Positions 35,832 through 44,105 of a stretch of 64,000 nucleotides of DNA are shown here, piece by piece. The DNA is taken from contig NC_013216.1 of NCBI RefSeq assembly GCF_000024205.1, positions 1,116,001-1,180,000 of the forward strand. Reading direction: 5' to 3'. The DNA comes from Desulfofarcimen acetoxidans DSM 771 (lineage in GTDB: Bacteria > Bacillota > Desulfotomaculia > Desulfotomaculales > Desulfofarciminaceae). The notes below the pieces were generated by a model. It was given only the letters and a program-made list of their open reading frames with translations. It was not told the origin of the DNA and made no database searches. Both the position numbers and the translations under genes were made by a program. The first letter of the stretch is position 1. Every line of letters starts with the position of its first letter.

Positions 35832-37082
35832 ATGAACTGGAAAAGTATATCTAAACTGGCAGTTATAGTTTTGCTGGTTGCTGCCGTGTCGGTAGTTTTT
35901 TTTAAGCCTAATCTTAAGCCTGTTTACAATAAGGAAATCTCCTGGATGCCGCTGGTCAAGATAATTAATTTGGGTCTTGATCTAAGAGGTGGTGTGCATG
36001 TTGTTTTACAAGCCGAGGAGACTCCTGGTGTATCGTTGACGGATGACGAAATCAAGAAGGCTATGGCTGTTATTAGCAACCGGGTAAACCAGTATGGTGT
36101 GGCGGAGCCGATTATTCAGCAGCAGGGCAAAGACCGAGTCATTGTCGAGTTAGCCGGGATAAAGGATCCCGATGAAGCAGTCAACAATATGGTAAAGACT
36201 GCCTACCTGGAATTTAAAGCTGAAAACGGTCAAACCGTACTTACTGGGCGTGATTTAAAAGACGCTGAAGAATCAAAGGCTCCTGACTCCTCAGCGGCGC
36301 AAGTAAACCTGACTTTTACTCCCGCCGGGGCAAAAACTTTTGGAGATTTTACAGCTAGGAATGTCGGTAGAAATTTGGGTATATACTTGGACGGCAAGCT
36401 GATTCAAAATCCTTCCATTGAAACACCGATTCAAAATGGACAGGCCCGTATTACCGGTTATGCTACTCTGCAAGATGCTCATAATATAGCAATTTTGCTT
36501 CGTTCCGGTGCTTTGCCGGTAAAAATGGATGTTATTGAAAAACGTGCGGTAGGCCCGATGCTGGGCGCTGACTCTCTGGCCAAGTCTAAAATGGCCGGAA
36601 TAGTAGGTTTTGCTGCTATTTTAATTTTTATGATTGGGTATTACCGTTTGCCGGGTTTGATTGCCGATATTGCTCTGGTTATTTACTCACTGATTGTATT
36701 GGCGGTTTTCGCCGGATTGCATGTTACCATGACGCTTCCCGGTATAGCCGGTTTTCTGCTATCGCTGGGTATAGCGGTAGATGCCAATGTTATTATCTTT
36801 GAGAGAATTAAAGAAGAACTGCGAAATGGCAAGACACTGCGCACAGCTATTGATGCTGGATTTAAAAGGGCTGTTGTCACTGTTGTGGATGCTAACGTAA
36901 CAACCCTGATTGCCGCCGCCGTGTTGTATTATTTTGGTACCGGCCCTATTAAGGGTTTTGCTGTGACCTTGAGTGTCGGTATCCTGGCCAGTATGTTTAC
37001 CGCTATCAGTTTGACCAGGTATATGCTGCAGCTAACCGCAAGCAGTAATTTGGTAAAGAATACTAAAATGTACGGGGCGTAA
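35832..37082 (+). CDS. secD: protein translocase subunit SecD
   Basis: 416-aa RND-type membrane protein that with SecF uses the proton gradient to aid protein export. One N-terminal span, a periplasmic P1 region shortened as usual in Gram-positives (GLDLRGGVHVVLQAE, NRVNQYGVAEPIIQQQG), then five spans with LLSLGIAVDANVIIFERIKEE carrying the conserved Asp. ATG 35832 follows AAGGAGG. secF follows after 13 bp. Confidence 0.96.
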   Translation: MNWKSISKLAVIVLLVAAVSVVFFKPNLKPVYNKEISWMPLVKIINLGLDLRGGVHVVLQAEETPGVSLTDDEIKKAMAVISNRVNQYGVAEPIIQQQGKDRVIVELAGIKDPDEAVNNMVKTAYLEFKAENGQTVLTGRDLKDAEESKAPDSSAAQVNLTFTPAGAKTFGDFTARNVGRNLGIYLDGKLIQNPSIETPIQNGQARITGYATLQDAHNIAILLRSGALPVKMDVIEKRAVGPMLGADSLAKSKMAGIVGFAAILIFMIGYYRLPGLIADIALVIYSLIVLAVFAGLHVTMTLPGIAGFLLSLGIAVDANVIIFERIKEELRNGKTLRTAIDAGFKRAVVTVVDANVTTLIAAAVLYYFGTGPIKGFAVTLSVGILASMFTAISLTRYMLQLTASSNLVKNTKMYGA

Positions 37083-37095
37083 GGGGTGAGAGTTC

Positions 37096-37971
37096 ATGTT
37101 GTTTGAAATTGTCAGAAGACGCAAAATTTGGTATGTAATTTCTCTGCTGGTGCTTATTCCGGGCCTTATTTCTCTTTTTGTGCAGGGGTTGAATCTGGGG
37201 ATAGATTTTACCGGAGGAAACATATTTGAGGTTCGTTTTAATAAGCAGGTCACTGTAAATGAACTTCGCAATGCTTTGAGCGAGTATGAGCTGCAGGACA
37301 GCGTGATACAACAGAGCGGCGGCAATGATTACATCATTCGAACCAAGGAATTGTCCTTAGCTGAGTCAGGCAAGGTTGTAAGCGGTTTGAAATCTAAACT
37401 GGGCGAACTGACTGTTATGAAAAATGATCAGGTGGGGCCGACCATCGGCAAGGAATTAACCCGCAATGCTTTGCTGGCTTTGCTGGTAGCCTTTATGTTG
37501 ATGTTGGGCTATATAAGCTGGCGGTTTGAGTTTAAACAGGGAGTTGCGGCACTGCTGGCACTGATACACGATGTATTTGTAGTGACAGGTATCTTTTCTC
37601 TGTTCCAATTAGAAGTAGACAGTTACTTTGTGGCTGCCATTCTGACAATTATAGGTTATTCAATTAATGATACCATCGTTATTTTTGACCGTATCAGAGA
37701 AAACATGTTGAGCCGTAAGAAAGGCCAATCCCTGGAGGAATTGGTGAACAGCAGTCTTTGGCAGACCATGGCTCGTTCCATTAATACAGTAATGACAGTT
37801 ATATTTGTATTGCTGGCGCTTTTTTTCCTGGGTGGCAGTACGATAAAGATTTTTGTATTGGCACTTTTAATAGGTGTTTTCAGCGGTTGTTATTCTTCAA
37901 TATTTAACGCCAGCCAGATTTGGGTCGATCTGAAATTAATGGAGGGCAATAAGAAAAAAGCCGCGGCATAG
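37096..37971 (+). CDS. secF: protein translocase subunit SecF
   Basis: 291-aa partner of SecD with six membrane spans. Signature blocks are GLNLGIDFTGGNIFEVRF after the first span and TIIGYSINDTIVIFDRIREN with the conserved Asp. ATG 37096 follows AAGGGGTGA. The gene is followed by an exceptionally long hairpin. Confidence 0.96.
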   Translation: MLFEIVRRRKIWYVISLLVLIPGLISLFVQGLNLGIDFTGGNIFEVRFNKQVTVNELRNALSEYELQDSVIQQSGGNDYIIRTKELSLAESGKVVSGLKSKLGELTVMKNDQVGPTIGKELTRNALLALLVAFMLMLGYISWRFEFKQGVAALLALIHDVFVVTGIFSLFQLEVDSYFVAAILTIIGYSINDTIVIFDRIRENMLSRKKGQSLEELVNSSLWQTMARSINTVMTVIFVLLALFFLGGSTIKIFVLALLIGVFSGCYSSIFNASQIWVDLKLMEGNKKKAAA

Positions 37972-37974
37972 AGA

Positions 37975-38034
37975 TACCAAGACAAAATGAGAAGCGTGCA
38001 GCAAAGCCTGCACGCTTCTCATTTTGTCTTGGTA
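37975..38034 (+). terminator. 27-bp perfect hairpin after secF
   Basis: Arms 37975-38001 and 38008-38034 are perfectly complementary over 27 bp around loop CAAAGC (start TACCAAGAC..., end ...GTCTTGGTA). There is no clear T run after it. It most likely ends the secDF transcript or protects its 3' end; the length is well beyond usual terminators. Confidence 0.75.
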
Positions 38035-38168
38035 CGGTTAAGCGATATGGGATGATTTTTTTATCAGGTAATTATTGGGGATGGATAGTTGATTTGGTAA
38101 ATCCTAATTACGTTATAAAATATTTAAAATGCCAAATAATAATATCAAAGCAATACGGAGTTGAGAGA

Positions 38169-38465
38169 ATGCACATAGAAAATACCTTAATTAAATCCCT
38201 GGAAAAAAAGTTGGATAAATTATCACTTGATATGGAGAAAATGAAACTGGCCGAGTACGTGGATTTGCTCGAACATACCAAAAAACTGTTATATATAAAT
38301 TTTATTTCCGGGGTGGCCAGAGGCCTGGGCATAGCAGTAGGTTTTACCGTTTTGGGTGCACTTTTGATTTATCTGCTGCGTTGGCTCTTAGTGCTCAATA
38401 TTCCTGTAATAGGAGGCTTTATCGCTGAAATCATAAAAATAGTGCAGCTTCGTTTAGGCAGCTAA
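38169..38465 (+). CDS. DUF5665 membrane protein
   Basis: 98-aa protein: helical N-terminal half (LIKSLEKKLDKLSLDMEKMKLAEYVDLL) followed by two hydrophobic spans (FISGVARGLGIAVGFTVLGALLIYLL and a shorter one). This matches the DUF5665 pattern seen in spore-forming Firmicutes. ATG 38169 has GGAG 7 bp upstream; the longer frame from 38052 has no ribosome site. It ends 15 bp before the YteA-like gene. Function unknown. Confidence 0.8.
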   Translation: MHIENTLIKSLEKKLDKLSLDMEKMKLAEYVDLLEHTKKLLYINFISGVARGLGIAVGFTVLGALLIYLLRWLLVLNIPVIGGFIAEIIKIVQLRLGS

Positions 38466-38479
38466 AGATGGAGGTAATC

Positions 38480-39175
38480 ATGGACAGACAGAAAATGCAG
38501 GCATTCAAAGAAACACTGTTGAAAGAAAAAAAAGAACTGGAGGATTCTGTTCATTCTTTTGACGAGCGTGGTCTAGGCATATCTCTGTCACAAGCGACCA
38601 GTGAATTGTCAACTTACGACAATCACCCGGCGGATGTCGGCAGCGAGGTATTTGAAAGGAGTAAAGACTTTGCGTTAAGAGATGATGCCATGTTAAAAAT
38701 CAGAGCTGTAGAGGATGCTCTGAAAAATATTGAGATGGGTAAATACGGGATTTGCGACATTTGCGGTAAAGAAATAGGTTACGCTCGTCTGACTGCTTTG
38801 CCCCGCACCACACTGTGCAAGGAATGCAAAGAAGCGCAGGAAAGAATCCCTTCCCGAAACATACGGCCGGCGGAGGAAGACATTCTGCAGCCTCCTTTTG
38901 AAAGAAGTTTCAATGACCGTGTCAGTGATGACGCGGGTATAGGCTATGATGGTGAAGACGCCTGGCAGGATGTTGCCCGGGCCTCTGACCATGCTCCTAA
39001 CGCGCAAAGCGGTTCCTATTATGGCGGCGATCAATTGCTGGACGAGGATCGGGGCTATGTGCAGTCAGTAGAGGACATACCCTGCGTAAAAGGTACAGAC
39101 GGTGTGATTTACCAGGACTTTGTAGGTACAGATGACGAGGACTCGCCTGTTGCATTAAGAACAAAGGATATCTAA
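38480..39175 (+). CDS. YteA-like DksA/TraR zinc-finger protein
   Basis: 231-aa protein of the YteA sporulation family. The N-terminal helix is followed by DNHPADVGSEVFERSKDFALR and a four-Cys zinc finger CDICGKEIGYARL...CKECKEA (CxxC-x17-CxxC). The acidic C-terminal tail has the YteA repeat SVEDIPCVKGTDGVIYQDF. ATG 38480 is selected because GGAGGT lies at 38470-38475. DksA-like proteins contact RNA polymerase, but YteA proteins lack a known target. A terminator follows (39186-39227). Confidence 0.88.
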   Translation: MDRQKMQAFKETLLKEKKELEDSVHSFDERGLGISLSQATSELSTYDNHPADVGSEVFERSKDFALRDDAMLKIRAVEDALKNIEMGKYGICDICGKEIGYARLTALPRTTLCKECKEAQERIPSRNIRPAEEDILQPPFERSFNDRVSDDAGIGYDGEDAWQDVARASDHAPNAQSGSYYGGDQLLDEDRGYVQSVEDIPCVKGTDGVIYQDFVGTDDEDSPVALRTKDI

Positions 39176-39185
39176 GATAATTGGC

Positions 39186-39227
39186 AAGCCGCACTGTTTT
39201 ATGAATTCCTCAGACAATGCGGCTTTT
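39186..39227 (+). terminator. intrinsic terminator after the YteA-like gene
   Basis: AAGCCGCA (39186-39193) pairs with TGCGGCTTTT (39218-39227) across a 24-nt loop. Confidence 0.6.
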
Positions 39228-39339
39228 ATTCATAGCAGTATAATCCTTCTCATATTAATAGCTAATTAACAAGCACACTATATAATAAATATAACCGTTT
39301 TTCCTCAGTATGCTATAATATATGCGGGGAGTGATAAAG

Positions 39340-40311
39340 ATGGATGAAAAAGTGAAAGTAGCCCGGTTATCGATAATTTCTAATCTCTTTTTGACATTAG
39401 GTAAACTGGCAGTTGGTTTTTCCATGCATTCAGTCAGTGTAATCTCCGAGGCAATACATTCAGGATTGGATTTGGTGGCTGCTCTGGTTACTTTTTATTC
39501 TGTGAGGAAATCAAGCCAACCTGCAGACGAATCACATCCTTACGGTCACGGTAAATATGAAAACCTGGCTTCTATAGTCGAGGCCTTGCTGATTATTGCA
39601 GCCGCAGTTATGATTATTAAGCAGGCTTTGCCCAGATTATCCGGTCAGGGAGAAATATATTCACTGGATTTAGGTTTAATGGTCATGGCTGTTTCCTCTC
39701 TGGTAAATTATTTTATATCCTCCAAACTGATGTCAGTAGCCAGGGCAGCCGACTCCCCGGCTTTATTTGCAGATGCCTGGCATCTGAGAACCGATGTATA
39801 TACTTCATTAGGGGTGTTTGCCGGAATTCTGTCAATAAAATTAACCGGTATAAAAATCATTGATCCCCTGGTAGCCATAGCTGTTGCCGGTTTGATACTC
39901 AAAGCAGCCTGGGATTTAATCAAGGAATCTATGGCCAGTATGCTGGACGCCAGTCTACCTGAGGAAGAAGAGAAAGCTATTCAACTGGTATTGGGGCAAT
40001 ATTCAAATAAATACCTGGAATATCACCACCTGCGTACTCGTAAGTCTGGTGCTCAGCGGTACATTGACTTGCATCTGGTTGTTCCCAAATGCAGTGTAAT
40101 TATAAAATCCCATGAATTGTGTGACCAAATAGAAAAAGAACTTAAATCAAAGTTGCCTCATATAGAAGAAGTATTGATTCATATTGAACCCTGTGAGGAA
40201 AAGTGTGAAGATTGCCGGATTGATCCGGGTAAGTCTATAATTATCAACAGAAGTTTAAGTGAAACGGGGCAATGTGCTAATTGTTGGGCTCAAAAACAAG
40301 AAGACGCTTAG
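39340..40311 (+). CDS. cation diffusion facilitator family transporter
   Basis: 323-aa CDF-type efflux protein (Zn/Fe/Co/Mn). Six membrane spans; metal-site residues are visible as HSGLDLVAAL, the cytoplasmic-loop block DESHPYGHGKYENLASI, and LFADAWHLRTDVYTSLG. The C-terminal domain has HHLRTRKSGAQRYIDLHL and an unusual Cys-rich tail ECEEKCEDC-type segment plus CANCW, which may sense metal. ATG 39340 with GGGGAGTGA upstream is preferred over ATG 39322. Confidence 0.9.
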   Translation: MDEKVKVARLSIISNLFLTLGKLAVGFSMHSVSVISEAIHSGLDLVAALVTFYSVRKSSQPADESHPYGHGKYENLASIVEALLIIAAAVMIIKQALPRLSGQGEIYSLDLGLMVMAVSSLVNYFISSKLMSVARAADSPALFADAWHLRTDVYTSLGVFAGILSIKLTGIKIIDPLVAIAVAGLILKAAWDLIKESMASMLDASLPEEEEKAIQLVLGQYSNKYLEYHHLRTRKSGAQRYIDLHLVVPKCSVIIKSHELCDQIEKELKSKLPHIEEVLIHIEPCEEKCEDCRIDPGKSIIINRSLSETGQCANCWAQKQEDA

Positions 40312-40316
40312 AATAC

Positions 40317-40343
40317 AAAAAAACCGGGCTAACCGGTTTTTTT
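40317..40343 (+). terminator. intrinsic terminator after the CDF gene
   Basis: AAAAAACCGG and CCGGTTTTTTT around loop GCTAA. Confidence 0.85.
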
Positions 40344-40492
40344 ATTCCGGGAACAAAAATATGAAGCAGAGATAATCTGTTTTGCGGCAGGATAAAAGAA
40401 AAAAATGTCGAAAATTAATAATAGAGAAAAATTGTAATAGAAGTTTAATATACGTATAAAAAACTAAGTTATGTATGAATGAGGTGGAAATA

Positions 40493-41260
40493 TTGCTGCT
40501 GTATATAGAGGATGCGGAAGTATTGAAACATAAACTATATAGAGCCAAGGCAGGAGATAATGAAGTAAGAGAAGATTTTTTAAGCAGCTGCAAACCTTTT
40601 ATCGGTAAAGTTGTGAGTAAAATATGCCGCCGGGTTTTATCATGGGGACAGGATGATGAACTAAGTATAGGTTTGATTGCTATGAATGAAGCTATTGACA
40701 AGTATAAGGAAAACTACCGGGTGCCATTTTTTGCTTTTGCCAGGATGGTTATTAAGGGAAGATTGATTGACTATTTTAGGCTGGAAAATAGGTATGCCAT
40801 GTCTAATCTGCTTCATTCCTTCGGAGAAACCGGTGAGCAATGTTGTTTTGAGATTATAAGGTCCTGGGAACAATATCTAATAACGGAAACAACAAGCGAG
40901 CGGAGAGGTGAATTGGAACAATATGAAAAAAAACTCGAGCAGTATAAAATATCTCTGGATAATTTAATCAAATCTTCTCCCAAGCACTTTGACAGCAGGG
41001 CGTTATTGCTGAAAACAGCTAATACCCTGGCCTCGAATAACGAATTAATGCATTATTTGCAAAAAAATAAGAGACTGCCTCTGATGCAATTAATCAGTCT
41101 AACCGGAATCAGCCGCAAAACCTTAGAAAGAGGGAGAAAATACATTATAGCTGCGGCCATCATATTATACCACAGGAGTGAGTTTGTTTGTCTTAATTGG
41201 TATTTAAGGAGAATATCCCGTATAGGCATGAATCTGAAAAAGCAGGATACAGTTTGTTAG
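40493..41260 (+). CDS. sigI: RNA polymerase sigma factor SigI-like
   Basis: About 255-aa sigma-I factor. The sigma-2 region is FIGKVVSKICRRVLSWGQDDELSIGLIAMNEAIDKY with FARMVIKGRLIDYFR, and the C-terminal SigI domain has LIKSSPKHFDSRALLLKTAN and GISRKTLERGRKYIIAAAI. TTG 40493 has GAGGTGG 5 bp upstream; ATG 40475 is the alternative. In Bacillus and Clostridium thermocellum sigI is followed by its anti-sigma gene rsgI; here an unrelated opposite-strand cotE follows, so the gene is orphaned. Confidence 0.88.
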   Translation: MLLYIEDAEVLKHKLYRAKAGDNEVREDFLSSCKPFIGKVVSKICRRVLSWGQDDELSIGLIAMNEAIDKYKENYRVPFFAFARMVIKGRLIDYFRLENRYAMSNLLHSFGETGEQCCFEIIRSWEQYLITETTSERRGELEQYEKKLEQYKISLDNLIKSSPKHFDSRALLLKTANTLASNNELMHYLQKNKRLPLMQLISLTGISRKTLERGRKYIIAAAIILYHRSEFVCLNWYLRRISRIGMNLKKQDTVC

Positions 41261-41261
41261 T

Positions 41262-41360
41262 GCTGTAATAAGAAAATCGCTCTGAGCGACTTTCGAGCAG
41301 CCACAGGTACTTGTCCCTGTTGGAAATTATGCGGTACTAACCTTAACTTATCCACAGATC
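41262..41360 (+). repeat. dispersed repeat, copy A
   Basis: About 100 bp that reappears inverted at 43268-43402. Shared blocks in order are a TCGCT...AGCGACTTTCGAGCA hairpin, a diverged CCACA...TG stretch, GGAAATTATGC, ACTAACCTT, and ACTTATCCACA. Lies between sigI and cotE. Confidence 0.7.
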
Positions 41361-41393
41361 TATCATAACCATGATTTCCCGAAGTATAAAAAG

Positions 41394-41425
41394 AAAACCA
41401 GGCGCATTAAAGAGCGCCTGGTTTT
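41394..41425. terminator. bidirectional terminator after cotE
   Basis: AAAACCAGGCGC (41394-41405) pairs with GCGCCTGGTTTT (41414-41425) around ATTAAAGA, flanked by A and T runs; it ends the minus-strand cotE gene 2 bp before its stop codon. Confidence 0.85.
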
Positions 41426-41426
41426 T

Positions 41427-41990
41427 TTAGCTGTCCTCTTCATATTCTGATTTATAACATTGAACCCTGATTTTTGTCTCACTAATAACTTCTGCATAGA
41501 TGCCAATCTCGATATCAACTTTAATAGTATTGTTGTTTTGAATGATTGCACCCTTGTATTGAGGTGTTTTGGTTAGCACAGCTCGGCCTTCCATATCATT
41601 TATAGCTGCCGGATCAAAGTCATCAATTTCCAAAGTTTCCGAAAATTCTACCACCTCGCGGGCTACTTCGGTATCTTTTCCGTTGTTAAAAGAAAACCAC
41701 ACATTTACATCAAAAGAACCGGAAACAATCACGATTGGCCTTTGGTGCTCAAATTTAACTGACACTGGATGAATAGTGAAAGCGGTAATTGAGGTACCTA
41801 AAATCTGGTTTGGTATAAATTCTTGATCGAATTCAATTTCACAACAATATAAGAAATTTTTTTGGGCCGAACCGCAAATTGCTTTGGTTATTATCTCACG
41901 CACGGATGATTTTTTGGTGCTGGTTATCTTTTTTCTCTCCGACCTGTTATCAGGTAGGGCAAAAGAATCTTCCATGGAAGTTCCTACCAC
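41427..41990 (-). CDS. outer spore coat protein CotE-like (paralogue 1)
   Basis: 187-aa CotE-family morphogenetic coat protein. The core is REIITKAICGSAQKNFLYCC..., ILGTSITAF, VSGSFDVNVWFSF...TEVAREVVEFSE, and IEIGIYAEVISETKIRV, ending in the acidic tail usual for CotE (SEYEEDS). GTG 41990 has AAAGGAGGG 6 bp upstream; the longer frame to 42032 runs through the SD and is rejected. CotE organises the outer coat under sigma-E control. A second CotE is at 43566. Confidence 0.88.
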   Translation of the reverse strand: MVGTSMEDSFALPDNRSERKKITSTKKSSVREIITKAICGSAQKNFLYCCEIEFDQEFIPNQILGTSITAFTIHPVSVKFEHQRPIVIVSGSFDVNVWFSFNNGKDTEVAREVVEFSETLEIDDFDPAAINDMEGRAVLTKTPQYKGAIIQNNNTIKVDIEIGIYAEVISETKIRVQCYKSEYEEDS

Positions 41991-42207
41991 ATTATTCCCT
42001 CCTTTCTGAAATTGTTTTGAATCCAGCAACAAGTCCTCCAGATAATCTTTATTAATGACAGGTCACCTCACATTTAATTTTATTCGTCGTTAAATTATTA
42101 TATGAATCGACTTAAATAAGTGTGAAAAGTTTTAGTAATAATCACACTCTTTAAATCTTGCAGCATATTATATTTTAGAGGAAGAGCGCGGAGGTGTGTG
42201 CCATAAT

Positions 42208-43224
42208 ATGGAGAAAGATAATATGAAATTAGTATTCAAGGATGTCTATGGCCTAGATATATATGAAGTTAATGTGCTTGCAGAACAAGGTAGAAAAAAA
42301 GTATGGGGATTGCAGACTTCGAAGGGGAAAAAGGTGTGGAAGAGAATCCCTTCTTCAAATGATAGAGCCGGCTTTATGATCAGAGTGATGGAGTATCTAA
42401 TTAGTAAAGGTATAAAAGTTCCCAGAGTAATAAAAACCCGTTTCAATAAAAATTATTATTTATCCTCTCAAGGGGAAATATATTTATTAACTGATTGGGT
42501 TGACGGTATAAAGCCAAATTTTAATGATCACCTGAAAGAAATTGTGATAACTCTGGCTAAATTTCATAAATATACTGCTAAAATAGAGGCTAACCCGTCC
42601 AGTGTTTTTGATTGGAGAGGTATTTGGCCTGCTACCTATGAAAAGAGACAAAAGAGGTTGTCTGAGATAAAACAAGCCCTGAGGGGAAACAATGAGGTAT
42701 CCGGAGGTTTATTAAAGAGCATCGATTATTTCCTAAAGAAATCTAAATCAGCAGCAAATTCACTGGAAAATTCTTATTACCATGTCTGGCTGCGAAGAAA
42801 GGGTGCAAAAACAGGGCTTTGTCACAGGGATTTTATTCCTCAGAATTTGAGTTTGACCGGTGCCGGTGAGCTCTGTATTTTTGATTTCGATACCTTGACT
42901 ATGGATATTCCCGCCATGGATTTGCGCAAATTAATTAATACCTGCTGCAAAGAGAAAGGCAAATGGGATGTGGAAATTGTTAAAAGTGTGGTCAACTTTT
43001 ATAATTCTGTTAACCCGTTGTTGGACAGGGAATGGGAGGTTGTTTTTATTGATTTAATGTTTCCTCATTTTTTTTACAGTCTTTTAAATAAATATTATAC
43101 AGAATCTGTGCAGGTTGCCAACTACAACATTGAGCGAATACATGAGACTATCTTATTTGAGAAATCTAAAAAAGATATGTGGAAAGATTTTCAGGATATA
43201 ATGGGAGAACGGGGGGAGTATTAA
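42208..43224 (+). CDS. CotS-family spore coat kinase-like protein
   Basis: 338-aa APH-fold CotS relative, third in the window. Landmarks are LCHRDFIPQNLSL (catalytic loop) and IFDFDTLTMDIPAMDLRKLIN (metal site), with the family N-lobe KKVWGLQTSKGKKVWKRI. ATG 42208 is used (GGAGGTG upstream at 42190-42196); GTG 42196 overlaps the SD. It is flanked by two cotE genes and the whole block is enclosed by inverted copies of a dispersed repeat. Confidence 0.88.
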   Translation: MEKDNMKLVFKDVYGLDIYEVNVLAEQGRKKVWGLQTSKGKKVWKRIPSSNDRAGFMIRVMEYLISKGIKVPRVIKTRFNKNYYLSSQGEIYLLTDWVDGIKPNFNDHLKEIVITLAKFHKYTAKIEANPSSVFDWRGIWPATYEKRQKRLSEIKQALRGNNEVSGGLLKSIDYFLKKSKSAANSLENSYYHVWLRRKGAKTGLCHRDFIPQNLSLTGAGELCIFDFDTLTMDIPAMDLRKLINTCCKEKGKWDVEIVKSVVNFYNSVNPLLDREWEVVFIDLMFPHFFYSLLNKYYTESVQVANYNIERIHETILFEKSKKDMWKDFQDIMGERGEY

Positions 43225-43267
43225 ATAAAAATCCCCCTTTTTATACTCCGGAAAATTATGCTTATAA

Positions 43268-43402
43268 TGGATTTGTGGATAAGTTACTGTACAATGAAGT
43301 ACAAATTTTTGTAGCATAAGCAAGGTTAGTATTGCATAATTTCCGGTGAGCGCAGGTGCTTGTGGTTGCTCGAAAGTCGCTTTAAGCGACTTTCTTGCTG
43401 TT
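43268..43402 (-). repeat. dispersed repeat, copy B (inverted)
   Basis: Reverse-complement relative of copy A with an extra segment of about 30 bp (43285-43318). Contains a perfect 23-bp palindrome at 43373-43395 (GAAAGTCGCTT/AAGCGACTTTC). A related hairpin fragment occurs at 13428-13468. Confidence 0.7.
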
Positions 43403-43565
43403 AGAATATCTTAAGGTTTATTTTACAAGTTAAGAATTGTACTAGATAGTAATTAACTCTCATATAATATGGCAATGGGATTATTATGTCTTGCAGGTGT
43501 ACAAAACCGCTAATGCTATTTTATTGAAAATGAATAATAAATACTTTTGCTTGGGAGGAATGGTA

Positions 43566-44099
43566 ATGGGTGACATGGTGCAAAACCAGAATAGAGATAT
43601 GTGGGGTTCTAAAGGCCCTTACCGGGAAATTATTACTAAAGCTGTTTGCGGTTCGGTGAGCAAAAATTTTGTTTATACCAAGTTTATAAAAATACAAGAA
43701 AAACGTATCCCAACCAAGGTTCTCGGTACCTCTATTCATAAATTTGAGCTCCAACCGGCAGTAATGGAAACAATTGATCATAATCAGACCGGTGTACTGA
43801 TCAGAGGTTCCTTTGAAGTAAATATCTGGTATTCCTTCGATCAAGGCAATTTCACAGATGTTATCAGAGAACCCGTTAAGCTGGCGGAAGTAATTCCACA
43901 AGATGATTTTGAGGGTCATGTCTCGAAAGAATTTTCTGTTCAGGTGATGTTAATTAAAAGTCCCCAGTGTAAATCTGCAGCTTTGCAAAGTGGTAATACT
44001 GTCCGGATAGAAATTGAATTGGGAGTATACGTAGAGGTGCTCGGTGAAACAAAGCTAAGAGTATTTGTTTATCAGGACAGTGATGAGGATGAGTCCTAG
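43566..44099 (+). CDS. outer spore coat protein CotE-like (paralogue 2)
   Basis: 177-aa CotE-family protein: YREIITKAVCGSVSKNFVY, VLGTSIHKFEL, IRGSFEVNIWYSF...TDVIREPVKLAE, VEIELGVYVEVLGETKLRVF and an acidic tail (DSDEDES). ATG 43566 lies 7 bp after GGGAGGA. Clearly a duplicate of the 41427 gene, but diverged; the duplicated residues support one ancestral coat organiser. Its stop is 6 bp from the convergent metallophosphoesterase. Confidence 0.88.
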   Translation: MGDMVQNQNRDMWGSKGPYREIITKAVCGSVSKNFVYTKFIKIQEKRIPTKVLGTSIHKFELQPAVMETIDHNQTGVLIRGSFEVNIWYSFDQGNFTDVIREPVKLAEVIPQDDFEGHVSKEFSVQVMLIKSPQCKSAALQSGNTVRIEIELGVYVEVLGETKLRVFVYQDSDEDES

Positions 44100-44105
44100 T
44101 GCAGG

